Below the pieces are notes generated by a model that saw only the letters and a program-made list of their open reading frames with translations, was not told where the DNA came from and searched no databases. The translations under genes and the position numbers were made by a program. This document shows positions 24,016 to 33,723 of a DNA stretch of 64,000 nucleotides, in pieces; within the stretch, counting starts at the first letter, position 1, and each line of letters begins with the position of its first letter. The stretch is from Paraburkholderia acidipaludis NBRC 101816 (GTDB lineage: Bacteria > Pseudomonadota > Gammaproteobacteria > Burkholderiales > Burkholderiaceae), in NCBI RefSeq assembly GCF_000684975.1, contig NZ_BAXZ01000009.1, positions 242,689 to 306,688 on the forward strand, written 5' to 3'.

Positions 24016-24060
24016 TGTGAAATCTCCATGGAAAATAAATGAGAAAGAAACTTCAGAGCA

Positions 24061-24089
24061 CAATTAATTGATGTTTTTCTGATAGACAA
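24061..24089 (-). promoter_or_regulatory. Possible hcp promoter
   Basis: On the minus strand TTGTCT (24084-24089) and TAATTG (24061-24066) are 17 bases apart in an AT-rich stretch about 50 bp before the hcp start. Matches are moderate. Confidence 0.3.
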
Positions 24090-24249
24090 TTTCCCCGGTA
24101 AGGCGATACGGCGTTAGTCAGAAATGCATATGAGCTATGAATATTCGCCGGCAGCCTTGGTGTCTGACAAGAGCCAACTTTATCTTCCCATGACATTTCG
24201 CAATGTGACAGGTCGTGTGTAAGATCGAGTCAAAGGAAGGAAGCAATAG

Positions 24250-24560
24250 ATGTTAAGAATGCCGAACCGGACATACACGGTGGAATTTAAGGAAGCAGCC
24301 GCGCACCTAGACAAGGACGCAAGGACGGGCAATGAATGGGCACGAGTGGCTATCGTGCCTGGAAGGAGGTGGTTTGCCCGACTGTCAGCAGCTCATCGAT
24401 GTGCAGTTGCTGAAACCGATTCGGACGATTCACGCCGAGGTCAAAGGCTTACCTCGGGCACCACGTACATATGGAGCGATTCCCGCGCAAACTGGGCTCG
24501 TACGACATACGATGTTCGACGAGCCGAAAGGGCAGTTGCCGGGATAAGGCGCTGGCGGAC
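24250..24560 (+). pseudogene. IS3-family transposase remnants
   Basis: Pieces of an IS3-type transposase remain in three frames. From 24256 the frame starts MPNRTYTVEFKEAA, like the N-terminus of OrfA (helix-turn-helix). A second frame near 24415 reads PIRTIHAEVKGLPRAPRTYG, like the HTH_21 region of OrfB. A third near 24500 reads STSRKGSCRDKALADSLF, like the segment around the last acidic residue of the DDE domain. Deletions and frameshifts separate them, and no intact transposase or clear terminal inverted repeats were found. The debris marks the right side of the hcp island. Confidence 0.65.
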
Positions 24561-24578
24561 AGCTTGTTCACCAGCCCG

Positions 24579-25781
24579 CTAGAACCGATGCCGCATACCC
24601 ACCACGCTCAGAAACTGCGACCGGCCCGTACCGTAAAACCCTTCGTCCCCCACCGAAGCCGTGGCGGGAACCAGCGCATCGGCGTTGCTCAATGTGTCGC
24701 CGCTTGCATGCTGGTAGACCGCCGACACATAAATATCCGTTCGCTTCGAAAGAAAATAATCCGACCCGAGCGAAACCTGGTTGTAGTTCGCCCCCGCGCC
24801 GCCGCCGGTTGCCCGCGTGAAGCTGTAGCCGGCGGCGAGCCCCAGCAGCGGGCCCGGCATGTAATGCAGGAACGCCGATCCGCTATTGAAGTTGAGCGTG
24901 GCGTTGCTGTCGAACTGATGGAAGCGGGAGTTGCTGTAAGCCGCGCCGACTGCCAATGGCCCGAAGGAATACTGACCACCCAGGCGGCCGATTTCGTTGG
25001 AGCGGATATTGGCGAACTGGACAATCGGGTTGTCGTAGTTGAGTCCGTCCGCGCTGGTTGACGCCGTAACGCTCGGGGTGCCGCCGGTGAGCACTGTCTG
25101 GTTGTCGACGCGGTTGATCATATAGCCGCCGGCCAGCGAGAGCGCACCGTTGGTATAGGAAACGGCAGCGGAGTAAACACTACCTGCGGAAACGGATCCG
25201 GCGACGCCGTTCAACGAAGCCATGGCTTCGAACGTGAAGCCTGCGAGGGTCGGGCTAACGTACTTGATCGAATCGTTAATATGGAGCAGCGCGTCGTAGT
25301 TATCGACATTGCCCACCGTGGCAAAAAGCGCGCCGAAGTCGATATCCGCGGTCAAGGGTTCGAGCAGGTCGGTGATCGGATCGTACTGCCGGCCGAACGT
25401 CAGCGTCCCGTATTGGTCGGATGCGAGACCGACCCAGGATTGCAGGCTGAAAAGCGTGTTCTTTTCGGCGAGTGCGCCGGAGGTCGGCACGATGATACTT
25501 TGCAGGTCGAAGATGGCGGACAGCCCGCCGCCCAGGTCCTCCTTGCCTTTCACGCCGAAGCCGCTCGACTGGATATTGCTGTTGACGAAGCCGACCCGGT
25601 GGGCGGCGCTCGTTCCTCCGGCGTTCGTGACGTAGCCTATTGAAGTGTCGAGCACGCCGTATAGCGTGACGCTGTTCTGTGCGTAACTCGCCGCTGGAAT
25701 CCATGCGGACGCGCTGAATATCAGGGCTGGGATGGCGCGGCACCTGTTGGGAAGCGACGGCCTGTGACGAAGTTCGATCAT
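24579..25781 (-). CDS. Gram-negative porin (Burkholderia OpcP/OmpC-like)
   Basis: A 400-residue trimeric-porin-type protein. A signal peptide ends in AASYA before QNSVTLYGVLD, the standard mature start of Burkholderia porins; GFGVKGKEDLGGGLSAIFDLQ and the final SVVGMRHRF are also typical, the last residue being the C-terminal Phe needed for outer-membrane assembly. Start 25781 follows AGAGGAAG. It lies 96 bp after choX in the same direction with a strong hairpin between them, so it may be a weakly co-expressed part of the choline-O-sulfate unit, giving passage through the outer membrane. Confidence 0.92.
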   Translation of the reverse strand: MIELRHRPSLPNRCRAIPALIFSASAWIPAASYAQNSVTLYGVLDTSIGYVTNAGGTSAAHRVGFVNSNIQSSGFGVKGKEDLGGGLSAIFDLQSIIVPTSGALAEKNTLFSLQSWVGLASDQYGTLTFGRQYDPITDLLEPLTADIDFGALFATVGNVDNYDALLHINDSIKYVSPTLAGFTFEAMASLNGVAGSVSAGSVYSAAVSYTNGALSLAGGYMINRVDNQTVLTGGTPSVTASTSADGLNYDNPIVQFANIRSNEIGRLGGQYSFGPLAVGAAYSNSRFHQFDSNATLNFNSGSAFLHYMPGPLLGLAAGYSFTRATGGGAGANYNQVSLGSDYFLSKRTDIYVSAVYQHASGDTLSNADALVPATASVGDEGFYGTGRSQFLSVVGMRHRF

Positions 25782-25836
25782 TTCTTCCTCTTGCGTTGAC
25801 GTTTTTTAGTTCGGATTGCTACATATAATGAATGGA

Positions 25837-25860
25837 GTGAGCGGGGATATCCCCGCTCAC
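25837..25860 (-). terminator. Perfect hairpin between choX and the porin gene
   Basis: GTGAGCGGGG (25837-25846) and CCCCGCTCAC (25851-25860) form a perfect 10-bp stem with the loop ATAT. On the transcribed strand no T run follows, so it may be a partial terminator or a 3' stabiliser for the choX message. Confidence 0.55.
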
Positions 25861-25877
25861 CCGTTCAATGTGCGGCG

Positions 25878-26846
25878 CTAGTGCGCCCCGATCGCCGCAT
25901 TCACGGCTTCCAGGCCATTCGCACCGTCAACAGTCGTCACGCCTTCGAGCCAGGTCTTGAGCAAATCCCCATGCGCTTTCAAGGCGTTTCGGGCGGCCGT
26001 GTCCATATCGACCTTGTCTTGCAGGACGCTCGCGATCAGTTGATTCTCGAGGTCGACGTTGAAGGTAATCTGGCGGAACAGCTTGCCGAGATTGGCGCAC
26101 TGATCGGCAAAGCCCACGCGCGTCACCGTGTTGACGGTGGCGCCGCCGTAGTTGGGGCCGAAATAGGCGTCCCCGCCAGAGAGGTAGGTGAGGTGGAATT
26201 TCGTGTTCATGAGGTGAGGCTCCCAGGCGAGGAACACGATCCACTTTTTCTGCTTTACGGCACGGTCTACCTGCGTGAGCATGCCCGTCTCGCTCGATTC
26301 GACCAGGTGCCAGTCGCCGAGCCCCGATGCCTTGTCGCCTATCATCTTCGCGATGTTCTGGTTCGCAGGCGCGCCGGGCTCGATGCCGTAGATTTTTTCG
26401 TCGAACTTGTCCGCGTTTTTCGCGAGGTCGGCAAACGAATGCACGCCGGCCGCCGCGACGTAGTCGGGCACGGCGAGCGTGAACTTCGCATTGCTCAGGT
26501 TGGCATGCAGCACGACGATCGAATGGCTGTCCACGAACGGCTTGATCAGCGGTGCCTGTGCCGGCATCCAGTTGCCGAGGAACACGTCCAGTTGCCCCTT
26601 CTTGAGTCCTTCATAGGTGATCGGCACGGACAGGTTCATGATGTTTTGCTGGTAGCCGAGCGCCTTGAGCACCACGCCGGTAACGGCATTGGTCGCATCG
26701 ATGTCGGTCCAGCCGGGCGCCGCCATGCGGACCTGCCTGCACGCCTGCGGCTCCTGAGCTTGCGCGGCTGGCGGCGCGGCAAGCGTTGCTCCAAGGAGCG
26801 CTGTGAGTGCGATGGACCTGAGCCTGGCAGACCCGATTGGCTTCAT
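25878..26846 (-). CDS. choX: Choline ABC transporter periplasmic binding protein
   Basis: A 322-residue binding protein. Signal peptide to about residue 30 (PAAQA), then the OpuAC-type fold. The Cys36 position and aromatic cage residues Trp46 (APGWTDI) and Trp93 (LGNWMP), plus the later FLAWEPH, correspond to the choline-binding residues of ChoX. Start follows GGAGGAAA. It lies 58 bp after betC and has no ATPase or permease next to it; the choline/betaine ABC pair at 52138-54205 is the likely partner. Linked to betC, it captures choline or choline-O-sulfate in the periplasm. Confidence 0.88.
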   Translation of the reverse strand: MKPIGSARLRSIALTALLGATLAAPPAAQAQEPQACRQVRMAAPGWTDIDATNAVTGVVLKALGYQQNIMNLSVPITYEGLKKGQLDVFLGNWMPAQAPLIKPFVDSHSIVVLHANLSNAKFTLAVPDYVAAAGVHSFADLAKNADKFDEKIYGIEPGAPANQNIAKMIGDKASGLGDWHLVESSETGMLTQVDRAVKQKKWIVFLAWEPHLMNTKFHLTYLSGGDAYFGPNYGGATVNTVTRVGFADQCANLGKLFRQITFNVDLENQLIASVLQDKVDMDTAARNALKAHGDLLKTWLEGVTTVDGANGLEAVNAAIGAH

Positions 26847-26904
26847 GCTTTCCTCCGTCTATGGTTTGCGCCGTGCGTGGCGGTATCTGGATCGTCTGGT
26901 GAAC

Positions 26905-28464
26905 TTACTCGTGCGTCACACGCGGAAAGCGCGCCATGGCTTCGAGCGTGTCGAGTTCGATGTGGTTGCGCATATAGCGCTGGCTCGCGTCGGCGAAGGG
27001 TTGCCAGTCCCACGACTGGATTCGCCCTTGCGTGGTCGCCGCATAATGGAAGCGCCGGCGCCGCTGGCTTGCCAGCACCGCTTCGTGCAGGACTGCCAGG
27101 TTCCAGCGCCCGGCAACCTCGTCGCGAAACGCCTGCACCGTCTGTGCATGTGTCGGATCCTGCGCCAGATTGGTGCGTTCCTGCGGGTCCGTGACGAGAT
27201 CGAATAGCTGATCCGGGTCGACGGGTGTGTGGATGAACTTGAAGCCGCCGCGGCGGATCATCACGATCGGCGCGATCGCGCCTTCGGCGAGATATTCTCC
27301 GAACACCTCGTCGTGGCCCCCGTCGTCGAGCAGGTGCGGCACGAGACTGTGCCCATCCACGGGATCGGGCCAGGCGGGTTCGCGTTCGCCGGTCGCCAGT
27401 TCGACGAGAGTGGGCAGCAGGTCGATCGTCGAAACCGAACCCGCCACGCGATGTGCGTCGAAGTGCTTCGGCGCGTGCACGATCAGCGGTACGCGGCTCG
27501 CGTTTTCGAAGAACGTCATCTTGTACCAGAGCCCCCGTTCGCCCAGCATGTCGCCGTGGTCGGAGGTGACGATCACGATCGTGTCGTTCGCAAGACCGCT
27601 GGCGTTCAGGGCGTCGAGAATCGCGCCGAACTGGGTGTCGACATACGAAAGCGCGCCGTAATAGGCGCGCCGGGCGTTGCGAACCTGCTGCACCGTCGGC
27701 GGCGTACGGTCGTTTTCGCAGACGCGGCGCAGGCGCTGCGAATGCGGATCGCTCTCCTCGTAGCTCAGCGTGGTGCGCGGTAAGTCAATGTCTTCGTCGC
27801 GGTACAGATTCCAGTACTCCTCTGGAATGGCGTACGGGTCGTGAGGATGCGTCAGCGACGCGACCACGCAGAAGGGCCGGACGTCGTTGCCTGCCTGGCG
27901 TTCGCGCGCGATGTCGAACAGCTTCTGGCGTGTCGTGAACGTCACTTCGTCGTCGAAGTCGAGCTGGTTGGTGCGCACGCAGGTTCCGGCGTCGAGCACC
28001 GAGCTCATGTTGTGATACCAGCTTGGCCGAACCTCGGGCCGATCCCAATCCGGCACCCAGCCGAAGTCGGCCGGATAAATGTCGGTCGTGAGGCGCTCTT
28101 CGAAGCCATGCAGCTGGTCCGGGCCGCAAAAGTGCATCTTGCCGGAGAGGACGGTGCGATAGCCGGCGGCGCGCAGATAGTGGGCGAAAGTCAGCGTTTG
28201 CGCCGGAAATTCGGCGGCGTTATCGTAGGCGCCGATCTTCGACGGCAGCTTGCCCGCCATCAGCGAGAAGCGGGACGGCGCGCAAAGCGGGCTCGGGCAA
28301 TAGGCGGAGTCGAAAACCACGCCTTCGCGCGCGAGCGCGTCGATGCGAGGCGTCTTCGAGACCGGGTTGCCGTAAGCGCGCAGCGACGACGGCGTCATCT
28401 GGTCGGCCATGAGAACAAGGAGATTCGGTTTGTTCGGACGGTTCATGGAGAGAGCGGGATTCAT
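26905..28464 (-). CDS. betC: Choline-sulfatase
   Basis: A 519-residue type I sulfatase that hydrolyses choline-O-sulfate to choline and sulfate. The formylglycine motif is CAPSR (the Cys at about residue 61 is oxidised by a maturase), and the metal site NLLVLMADQM is near the N-terminus; the C-terminal segment typical of choline sulfatases follows. Start 28464 (MNPALS) or 28446 (MNRPNK) are both possible; neither has a good ribosome site. It is divergent from a LysR gene, with a perfect inverted repeat between them, and is followed by choX, matching known betC-choX-regulator loci. Confidence 0.9.
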   Translation of the reverse strand: MNPALSMNRPNKPNLLVLMADQMTPSSLRAYGNPVSKTPRIDALAREGVVFDSAYCPSPLCAPSRFSLMAGKLPSKIGAYDNAAEFPAQTLTFAHYLRAAGYRTVLSGKMHFCGPDQLHGFEERLTTDIYPADFGWVPDWDRPEVRPSWYHNMSSVLDAGTCVRTNQLDFDDEVTFTTRQKLFDIARERQAGNDVRPFCVVASLTHPHDPYAIPEEYWNLYRDEDIDLPRTTLSYEESDPHSQRLRRVCENDRTPPTVQQVRNARRAYYGALSYVDTQFGAILDALNASGLANDTIVIVTSDHGDMLGERGLWYKMTFFENASRVPLIVHAPKHFDAHRVAGSVSTIDLLPTLVELATGEREPAWPDPVDGHSLVPHLLDDGGHDEVFGEYLAEGAIAPIVMIRRGGFKFIHTPVDPDQLFDLVTDPQERTNLAQDPTHAQTVQAFRDEVAGRWNLAVLHEAVLASQRRRRFHYAATTQGRIQSWDWQPFADASQRYMRNHIELDTLEAMARFPRVTHE

Positions 28465-28543
28465 GTTGACTGGCGGCTCGACAGGCGAGGCGTGTACGAC
28501 GCCAATATGTCGGGTCATAATGCGCACGTGAAGACCTCGGCAG

Positions 28544-28559
28544 CTTATATCCGTATAAG
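28544..28559. promoter_or_regulatory. Inverted repeat, probable LysR operator between betC and its regulator
   Basis: CTTATA and TATAAG flank TCCG, a 16-bp perfect inverted repeat with AT-rich arms, nine bases before the LysR start and 80 bp before betC. Position and form fit a LysR-type binding site that would serve both autoregulation and betC control. Confidence 0.5.
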
Positions 28560-28567
28560 GGTGTGTT

Positions 28568-29506
28568 ATGTCCGGAGAGGATCGTTTGCCTCCCATGCAA
28601 GCTTTGGCCGTGTTCGAGTCGGCGGCACGGCATGCAAGTTTTTCCGCTGCGGCCCGCGAGCTCGGGTCGACGCAGCCGGCGGTCAGCCAGCGCATCGTAC
28701 AACTGGAGGCCGATCTGGGCGTTCCGCTCTTTGAGCGCGGGCATCGCGGCGTCGTGCTGACGCCGCATGGGGAGCGGCTCTATGAGGCCGTGCGCGAGGG
28801 CCTGGCGACGATTCGCGAGGCCACCGTCGAAATCCGCGCGCGGCGCGCCTGTGGCGCACTGACGATCCTCACCGACGCGGGCTTCGCGACCTATTGGCTC
28901 ATGCCGCGCCTCGCCGATCTGCGGCGTCTCATGCCCGATGTCGATGTCAGGATCGTCACGTCGCAACAGGGCTTCGACCCGCGCCGCGATCGTGCCGACG
29001 TTGCGATTGCGTTTGGCGACGGTGACTGGGCTCCCTGCACGTCTTCGCGTCTGTTCCAGGAGCAGGTGACGCCGGTGTGTTCGCCGGGCTTTGCCGAGCG
29101 CTATTGGCCGGCGAGTGGGGAGAGCGGGGCGGCCGATCTGGTGAAGCTGCCGCTGCTGCACGTTCAGCCCACCGAGCCGGCGCGCTGGATGTCATGGCGC
29201 GACTGGTTCGTCGCGCACGATCTGCCGGCGCCCGCCGACGGGCATGGGATCACGTTCAACAGCTACTCGCTGGTGATCGAGGCAGCCGTCATGGGCCAGG
29301 GCGTGGCGTTAGGCTGGACACCGCTTGTCGACGGTCTGATCGCAACCAGGCAGTTGGTACAACTGATCGATACGCCGATCAGGACGGCGCGCGGCTACTT
29401 CCTCGTCCGGCCGCTGGCCCGGCCCGAGGCGCCCGCCGTACCGCCGTTTCGCCGCTGGCTGTTCGACGCGTGCAACGCCGCCACGCGGGTCCACGGAGCA
29501 CTCTAG
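28568..29506 (+). CDS. LysR family regulator of choline-O-sulfate utilisation
   Basis: A 312-residue LysR protein with the N-terminal helix-turn-helix (PMQALAVFESAARHASFSAA then ELGSTQPAVSQRIVQLE) and a periplasmic-binding-type effector domain, closest in style to GcvA-like members (LTILTDAGFATYWLMPRLADL). It is divergent from betC-choX, so it very probably regulates that operon in response to choline or choline-O-sulfate. Its 3' end overlaps the end of betA, which runs in the opposite direction, by four bases. Confidence 0.88.
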   Translation: MSGEDRLPPMQALAVFESAARHASFSAAARELGSTQPAVSQRIVQLEADLGVPLFERGHRGVVLTPHGERLYEAVREGLATIREATVEIRARRACGALTILTDAGFATYWLMPRLADLRRLMPDVDVRIVTSQQGFDPRRDRADVAIAFGDGDWAPCTSSRLFQEQVTPVCSPGFAERYWPASGESGAADLVKLPLLHVQPTEPARWMSWRDWFVAHDLPAPADGHGITFNSYSLVIEAAVMGQGVALGWTPLVDGLIATRQLVQLIDTPIRTARGYFLVRPLARPEAPAVPPFRRWLFDACNAATRVHGAL

Positions 29507-31245
29507 CGGGCCGGAACGGCTTCGGCGCTCACGGCTCGGCCGGCATCGGCATTAGCCGTTTCTCGCGCCGCGCCGCCGCGGGCCGGCGCGCCGTTCGCCA
29601 CGTAATACGCGGCATGGGAGCGCGCGAGCGCCGGGCGGTTGCGAATGCGGTCGGCGATCTTCTCGGCGATCATGATGGTCGGCGCATTGAGGTTGCCTGT
29701 CGTGATCTGCGGCATGATGGACGCGTCGACCACCCGCAGTCCCTCGATGCCGTGCACGCGCCCTTCGGCGTCGACCACGGCCATGTCGTCGTATCCCATC
29801 GCACAGGAGCACGAAGGATGGTAGGCCGTTTCGGCCCGGCCTCGCACGAACGCGTCCAGTTCGGCGTCGGTCCTGCACTGCGCGCCGGGGTTCAGCTCCT
29901 CGCCGCGGAAGCGGTCCAGCGCGGGCTGGCGCATGATTTCGCGCGTGAGGCGGATCGCGTCGCGGAACTCGCGCCAGTCGAGCGCTTCGGCCATGTAGTT
30001 GAAGAGAATCGACGGATGCTGGCGCGGATCGCGCGAGCGCACCTTCACGCGGCCGCGGCTAGGCGAGCGCATGGACCCGACGTGCGCCTGAAAGCCGTGC
30101 ATGCGGATCGCGTTGGTGCCGTTGTAATTGATGGCAACCGGCAGGAAGTGATACTGGATGTTGGGCCACAGGTCGTCGTCGCGCGTGCGGATGAAGCCGC
30201 CGGCTTCGAAATGATTGCTCGCGCCGATGCCTGTGCCCCTGAGCAGCCATTCGAGGCCGATGGCCGGCTGATTGTGCAGCAGCAATGCGGGATACAGCGA
30301 AACGGGCTCTTTGCACGCATACTGCATGTACATCTCCAGGTGGTCCTGAAGATTTTGCCCGACACCCGGCAGATCGAGCACGACCGGGATGCCGAGCTCG
30401 CGCAGCCAGGCGCCGGGCCCGACGCCCGAGCGCTGGAGGATCTGCGGCGAAGCGATGGCGCCGCCGCAGAGCAGCACTTCGCGGCGTGCGTGAGCCGTGA
30501 CCGTGGTGTTCGAGTCGCCGTGTAGATACGCTACGCCGTTCGCGCGCTTGCCGCTGAAGAGGATGCGCTCGGTTAGCGCGTGCGTGACGATGGTGAGGCC
30601 GGGCCGGCTGCGCGCCTGGTCCAGGTAGCCGCGCGCGGTGCTGGCGCGCCGCCCCCTGGCGGTGACGGTGCGATCCATCGGGCCGAAGCCTTCCTGGCGA
30701 TAGCCGTTCAGGTCGTCCGTGCGCGCGTAGCCCGCCTGCACGCCGGCTTCGACCATGGCCTCGAAAAGCGGATTCACGCCGGGTTTGCTGGTGGTGACAT
30801 GCACCGGGCCGTCGCCGCCGTGATAGTCGTTCGGCCCTGCATCGCGCGTTTCGGCCTTGCGGAAGTAGGGCAGGCAATCGCGATAGGCCCAGTTTTCGAG
30901 GCCGGAACGCTGCGCCCAGTGATCGTAATCGAGCGCATTGCCGCGGATATAGCACATGCCGTTGATGAGCGACGAGCCGCCCAGCCCCTTGCCGCGCCCG
31001 CATTCCATGCGGCGGTTGTTCATGTGCGGCTCGGGTTCGGTCTCGTAGGCCCAGTTGTAGCGCCGGCCCTGCAGCGGGTAGGCGAGTGCGGCGGGCATTT
31101 GCGTGCGAAAGTCGAAGCGATAGTCGGGGCCGCCCGCTTCGAGCAGCAGCACCGAGACATCGGGGTCTTCGGTGAGCCGCGTCGCCAGCACGTTGCCGGC
31201 CGAACCCGCGCCGATGATGATGTAGTCGTACTCTTTGGCGACCAT
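29503..31245 (-). CDS. betA: Choline dehydrogenase
   Basis: A 580-residue GMC flavoprotein that oxidises choline to betaine aldehyde (and the aldehyde to betaine) at the membrane. The FAD motif DYIIIGAGSAGNVLATRL is at the N-terminus, the GMC signature GRGKGLGGSSLINGM follows, and the active-site His lies in YHPSCSCAMG. Start 31245 is chosen from the conserved N-terminus with AAGGAG seven bases upstream. The frame stays open upstream to a second ATG at 31332 with the same kind of ribosome site (see the repeat entry), which would add 29 residues. The C-terminal 35 residues are an Ala-rich extension. Last gene of betIBA. Confidence 0.92.
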   Translation of the reverse strand: MVAKEYDYIIIGAGSAGNVLATRLTEDPDVSVLLLEAGGPDYRFDFRTQMPAALAYPLQGRRYNWAYETEPEPHMNNRRMECGRGKGLGGSSLINGMCYIRGNALDYDHWAQRSGLENWAYRDCLPYFRKAETRDAGPNDYHGGDGPVHVTTSKPGVNPLFEAMVEAGVQAGYARTDDLNGYRQEGFGPMDRTVTARGRRASTARGYLDQARSRPGLTIVTHALTERILFSGKRANGVAYLHGDSNTTVTAHARREVLLCGGAIASPQILQRSGVGPGAWLRELGIPVVLDLPGVGQNLQDHLEMYMQYACKEPVSLYPALLLHNQPAIGLEWLLRGTGIGASNHFEAGGFIRTRDDDLWPNIQYHFLPVAINYNGTNAIRMHGFQAHVGSMRSPSRGRVKVRSRDPRQHPSILFNYMAEALDWREFRDAIRLTREIMRQPALDRFRGEELNPGAQCRTDAELDAFVRGRAETAYHPSCSCAMGYDDMAVVDAEGRVHGIEGLRVVDASIMPQITTGNLNAPTIMIAEKIADRIRNRPALARSHAAYYVANGAPARGGAARETANADAGRAVSAEAVPAR

Positions 31246-31346
31246 GCCGCGCTCCTTCAGGACATCGGCGGCGCCCGGGCCCGTGCGGCCCGCCGCGCCG
31301 ATGATGATGGTGTTGTAGTCTTCGCTTGCCATGCCTTGCTCCTTCA
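31207..31346 (-). repeat. 87-bp-spaced in-frame duplication of the betA translation start
   Basis: Two copies of a roughly 50-bp segment holding AAGGAG, the start ATG and the first 12-13 codons lie 87 bp apart. The inner copy encodes MVAKEYDYIIIGA, the outer copy MASEDYNTIIIGA. SD-to-ATG spacing is the same in both, and the region between them stays in frame with betA. The copies have diverged, so the duplication is not very recent. Initiation at either site is possible. Confidence 0.7.
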
Positions 31347-31375
31347 CGGCGCCGGCACCGTCCGCACGTGGGCGC

Positions 31376-32842
<1,467 letters not shown>

Positions 32843-32875
32843 CGTCAGGAATCCTTATGTCTGGTGTCGCGGGTA

Positions 32876-33463
32876 TCAGTCCCTGCCGCCAAGCAGCAGG
32901 TCGATGTATTCGTTGGCGAGGCGCAGGGCGGCTCGCGTGTCGAACGGGCCGCCGGTCAGTGCGCCGCGCAGCCACAGGCCGTCGATCATCGCGGCAAGGC
33001 CGCTTGCCGCGCGGCGTGCGCGGGCGCGCGGCAGCGCCTTGGCGAATTCCGCGCAGAGATTCGAGTAGAGCCGCCGGCGGTTGAGGCGCTGCAGGCGGCT
33101 TAGTGTGGGCTCGTGCATGCTCTGCGACCAGAACGCGAGCCAGGTTTTCATCACGGGCCCGCTGACCTGCGAGACGTCGAAGTTCGCGGCGACGACCGCG
33201 CGCAGCCGCGCGCGCGGTTCCGCCTTCGCGGCCCGGCGCCGCCGCGTGGTGGCGGCCCACAGGTCGCGCAGGATGTGCCGCATGGTCGCTTCGAGAAGGC
33301 CGTCCTTGTCGCCGAAGTAGTGGCTCACGATGCCGGTCGAAATATTGGCGCGCTGCGCCACGAGGGCGAGCGTCGTGCCGGAAAGGCCCGCTTCGTCGAT
33401 GGTCAGCAGCGTCGCGTCGATCAGCTGGGCGCGGCGCAACTCGCGCATCCCGACTTTCGGCAT
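32876..33463 (-). CDS. betI: Transcriptional repressor BetI (TetR family)
   Basis: A 195-residue TetR protein with BetI-type N-terminus (RRAQLIDATLLTIDEAGLSG) and helix-turn-helix (LVAQRANISTGIVSHYFGDK), and the conserved MKTWLAFWSQSMHEP in the ligand domain. BetI represses the bet genes until choline is present. A 14-bp perfect palindrome of BetI type lies 43 bp upstream of its start. First gene of betIBA. Confidence 0.93.
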   Translation of the reverse strand: MPKVGMRELRRAQLIDATLLTIDEAGLSGTTLALVAQRANISTGIVSHYFGDKDGLLEATMRHILRDLWAATTRRRRAAKAEPRARLRAVVAANFDVSQVSGPVMKTWLAFWSQSMHEPTLSRLQRLNRRRLYSNLCAEFAKALPRARARRAASGLAAMIDGLWLRGALTGGPFDTRAALRLANEYIDLLLGGRD

Positions 33464-33505
33464 GGTGTGTCCCCTGGGTGAGAGCGGCCAGATTAGCGGT
33501 TTTTT

Positions 33506-33519
33506 ATTGAACGTTCAAT
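33506..33519. promoter_or_regulatory. BetI operator
   Basis: ATTGAACGTTCAAT is a perfect 14-bp palindrome in an AT-rich patch between the divergent betI and fdhA genes. It matches the TTGAACGTTCAA core known for BetI sites. Because the gap is shared, it might also influence fdhA, although that start is 200 bp away. Confidence 0.75.
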
Positions 33520-33723
33520 CAACAAAAAATCGCTTTCGAAGAGGGAAACCCGGTCGTGTCGCATACGGGCAAACCGGCGTCGCGTTTTGCACATTCGGCT
33601 GGGCGGGCGGCGGGCTACCCTCGCCATGTCGGCCTGAATGCGTTTGCCGCAGGGCAGGCCGCGACGGGACGCAGGGTGGCAAGGCGTGTCGAATGCAACG
33701 TCAATGGACATGGAGACGAAACG

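Noticed and set aside
22738..24560. Prophage or integrative element
   Set aside because: No integrase, phage structural genes, tRNA target or attachment-site repeats were seen; only hcp-effector-immunity genes and decayed IS3 pieces.
24471..25061. Plus-strand frame running from the IS3 debris into the porin gene
   Set aside because: Only its first 25 codons look transposase-like; the rest is antisense to the porin.
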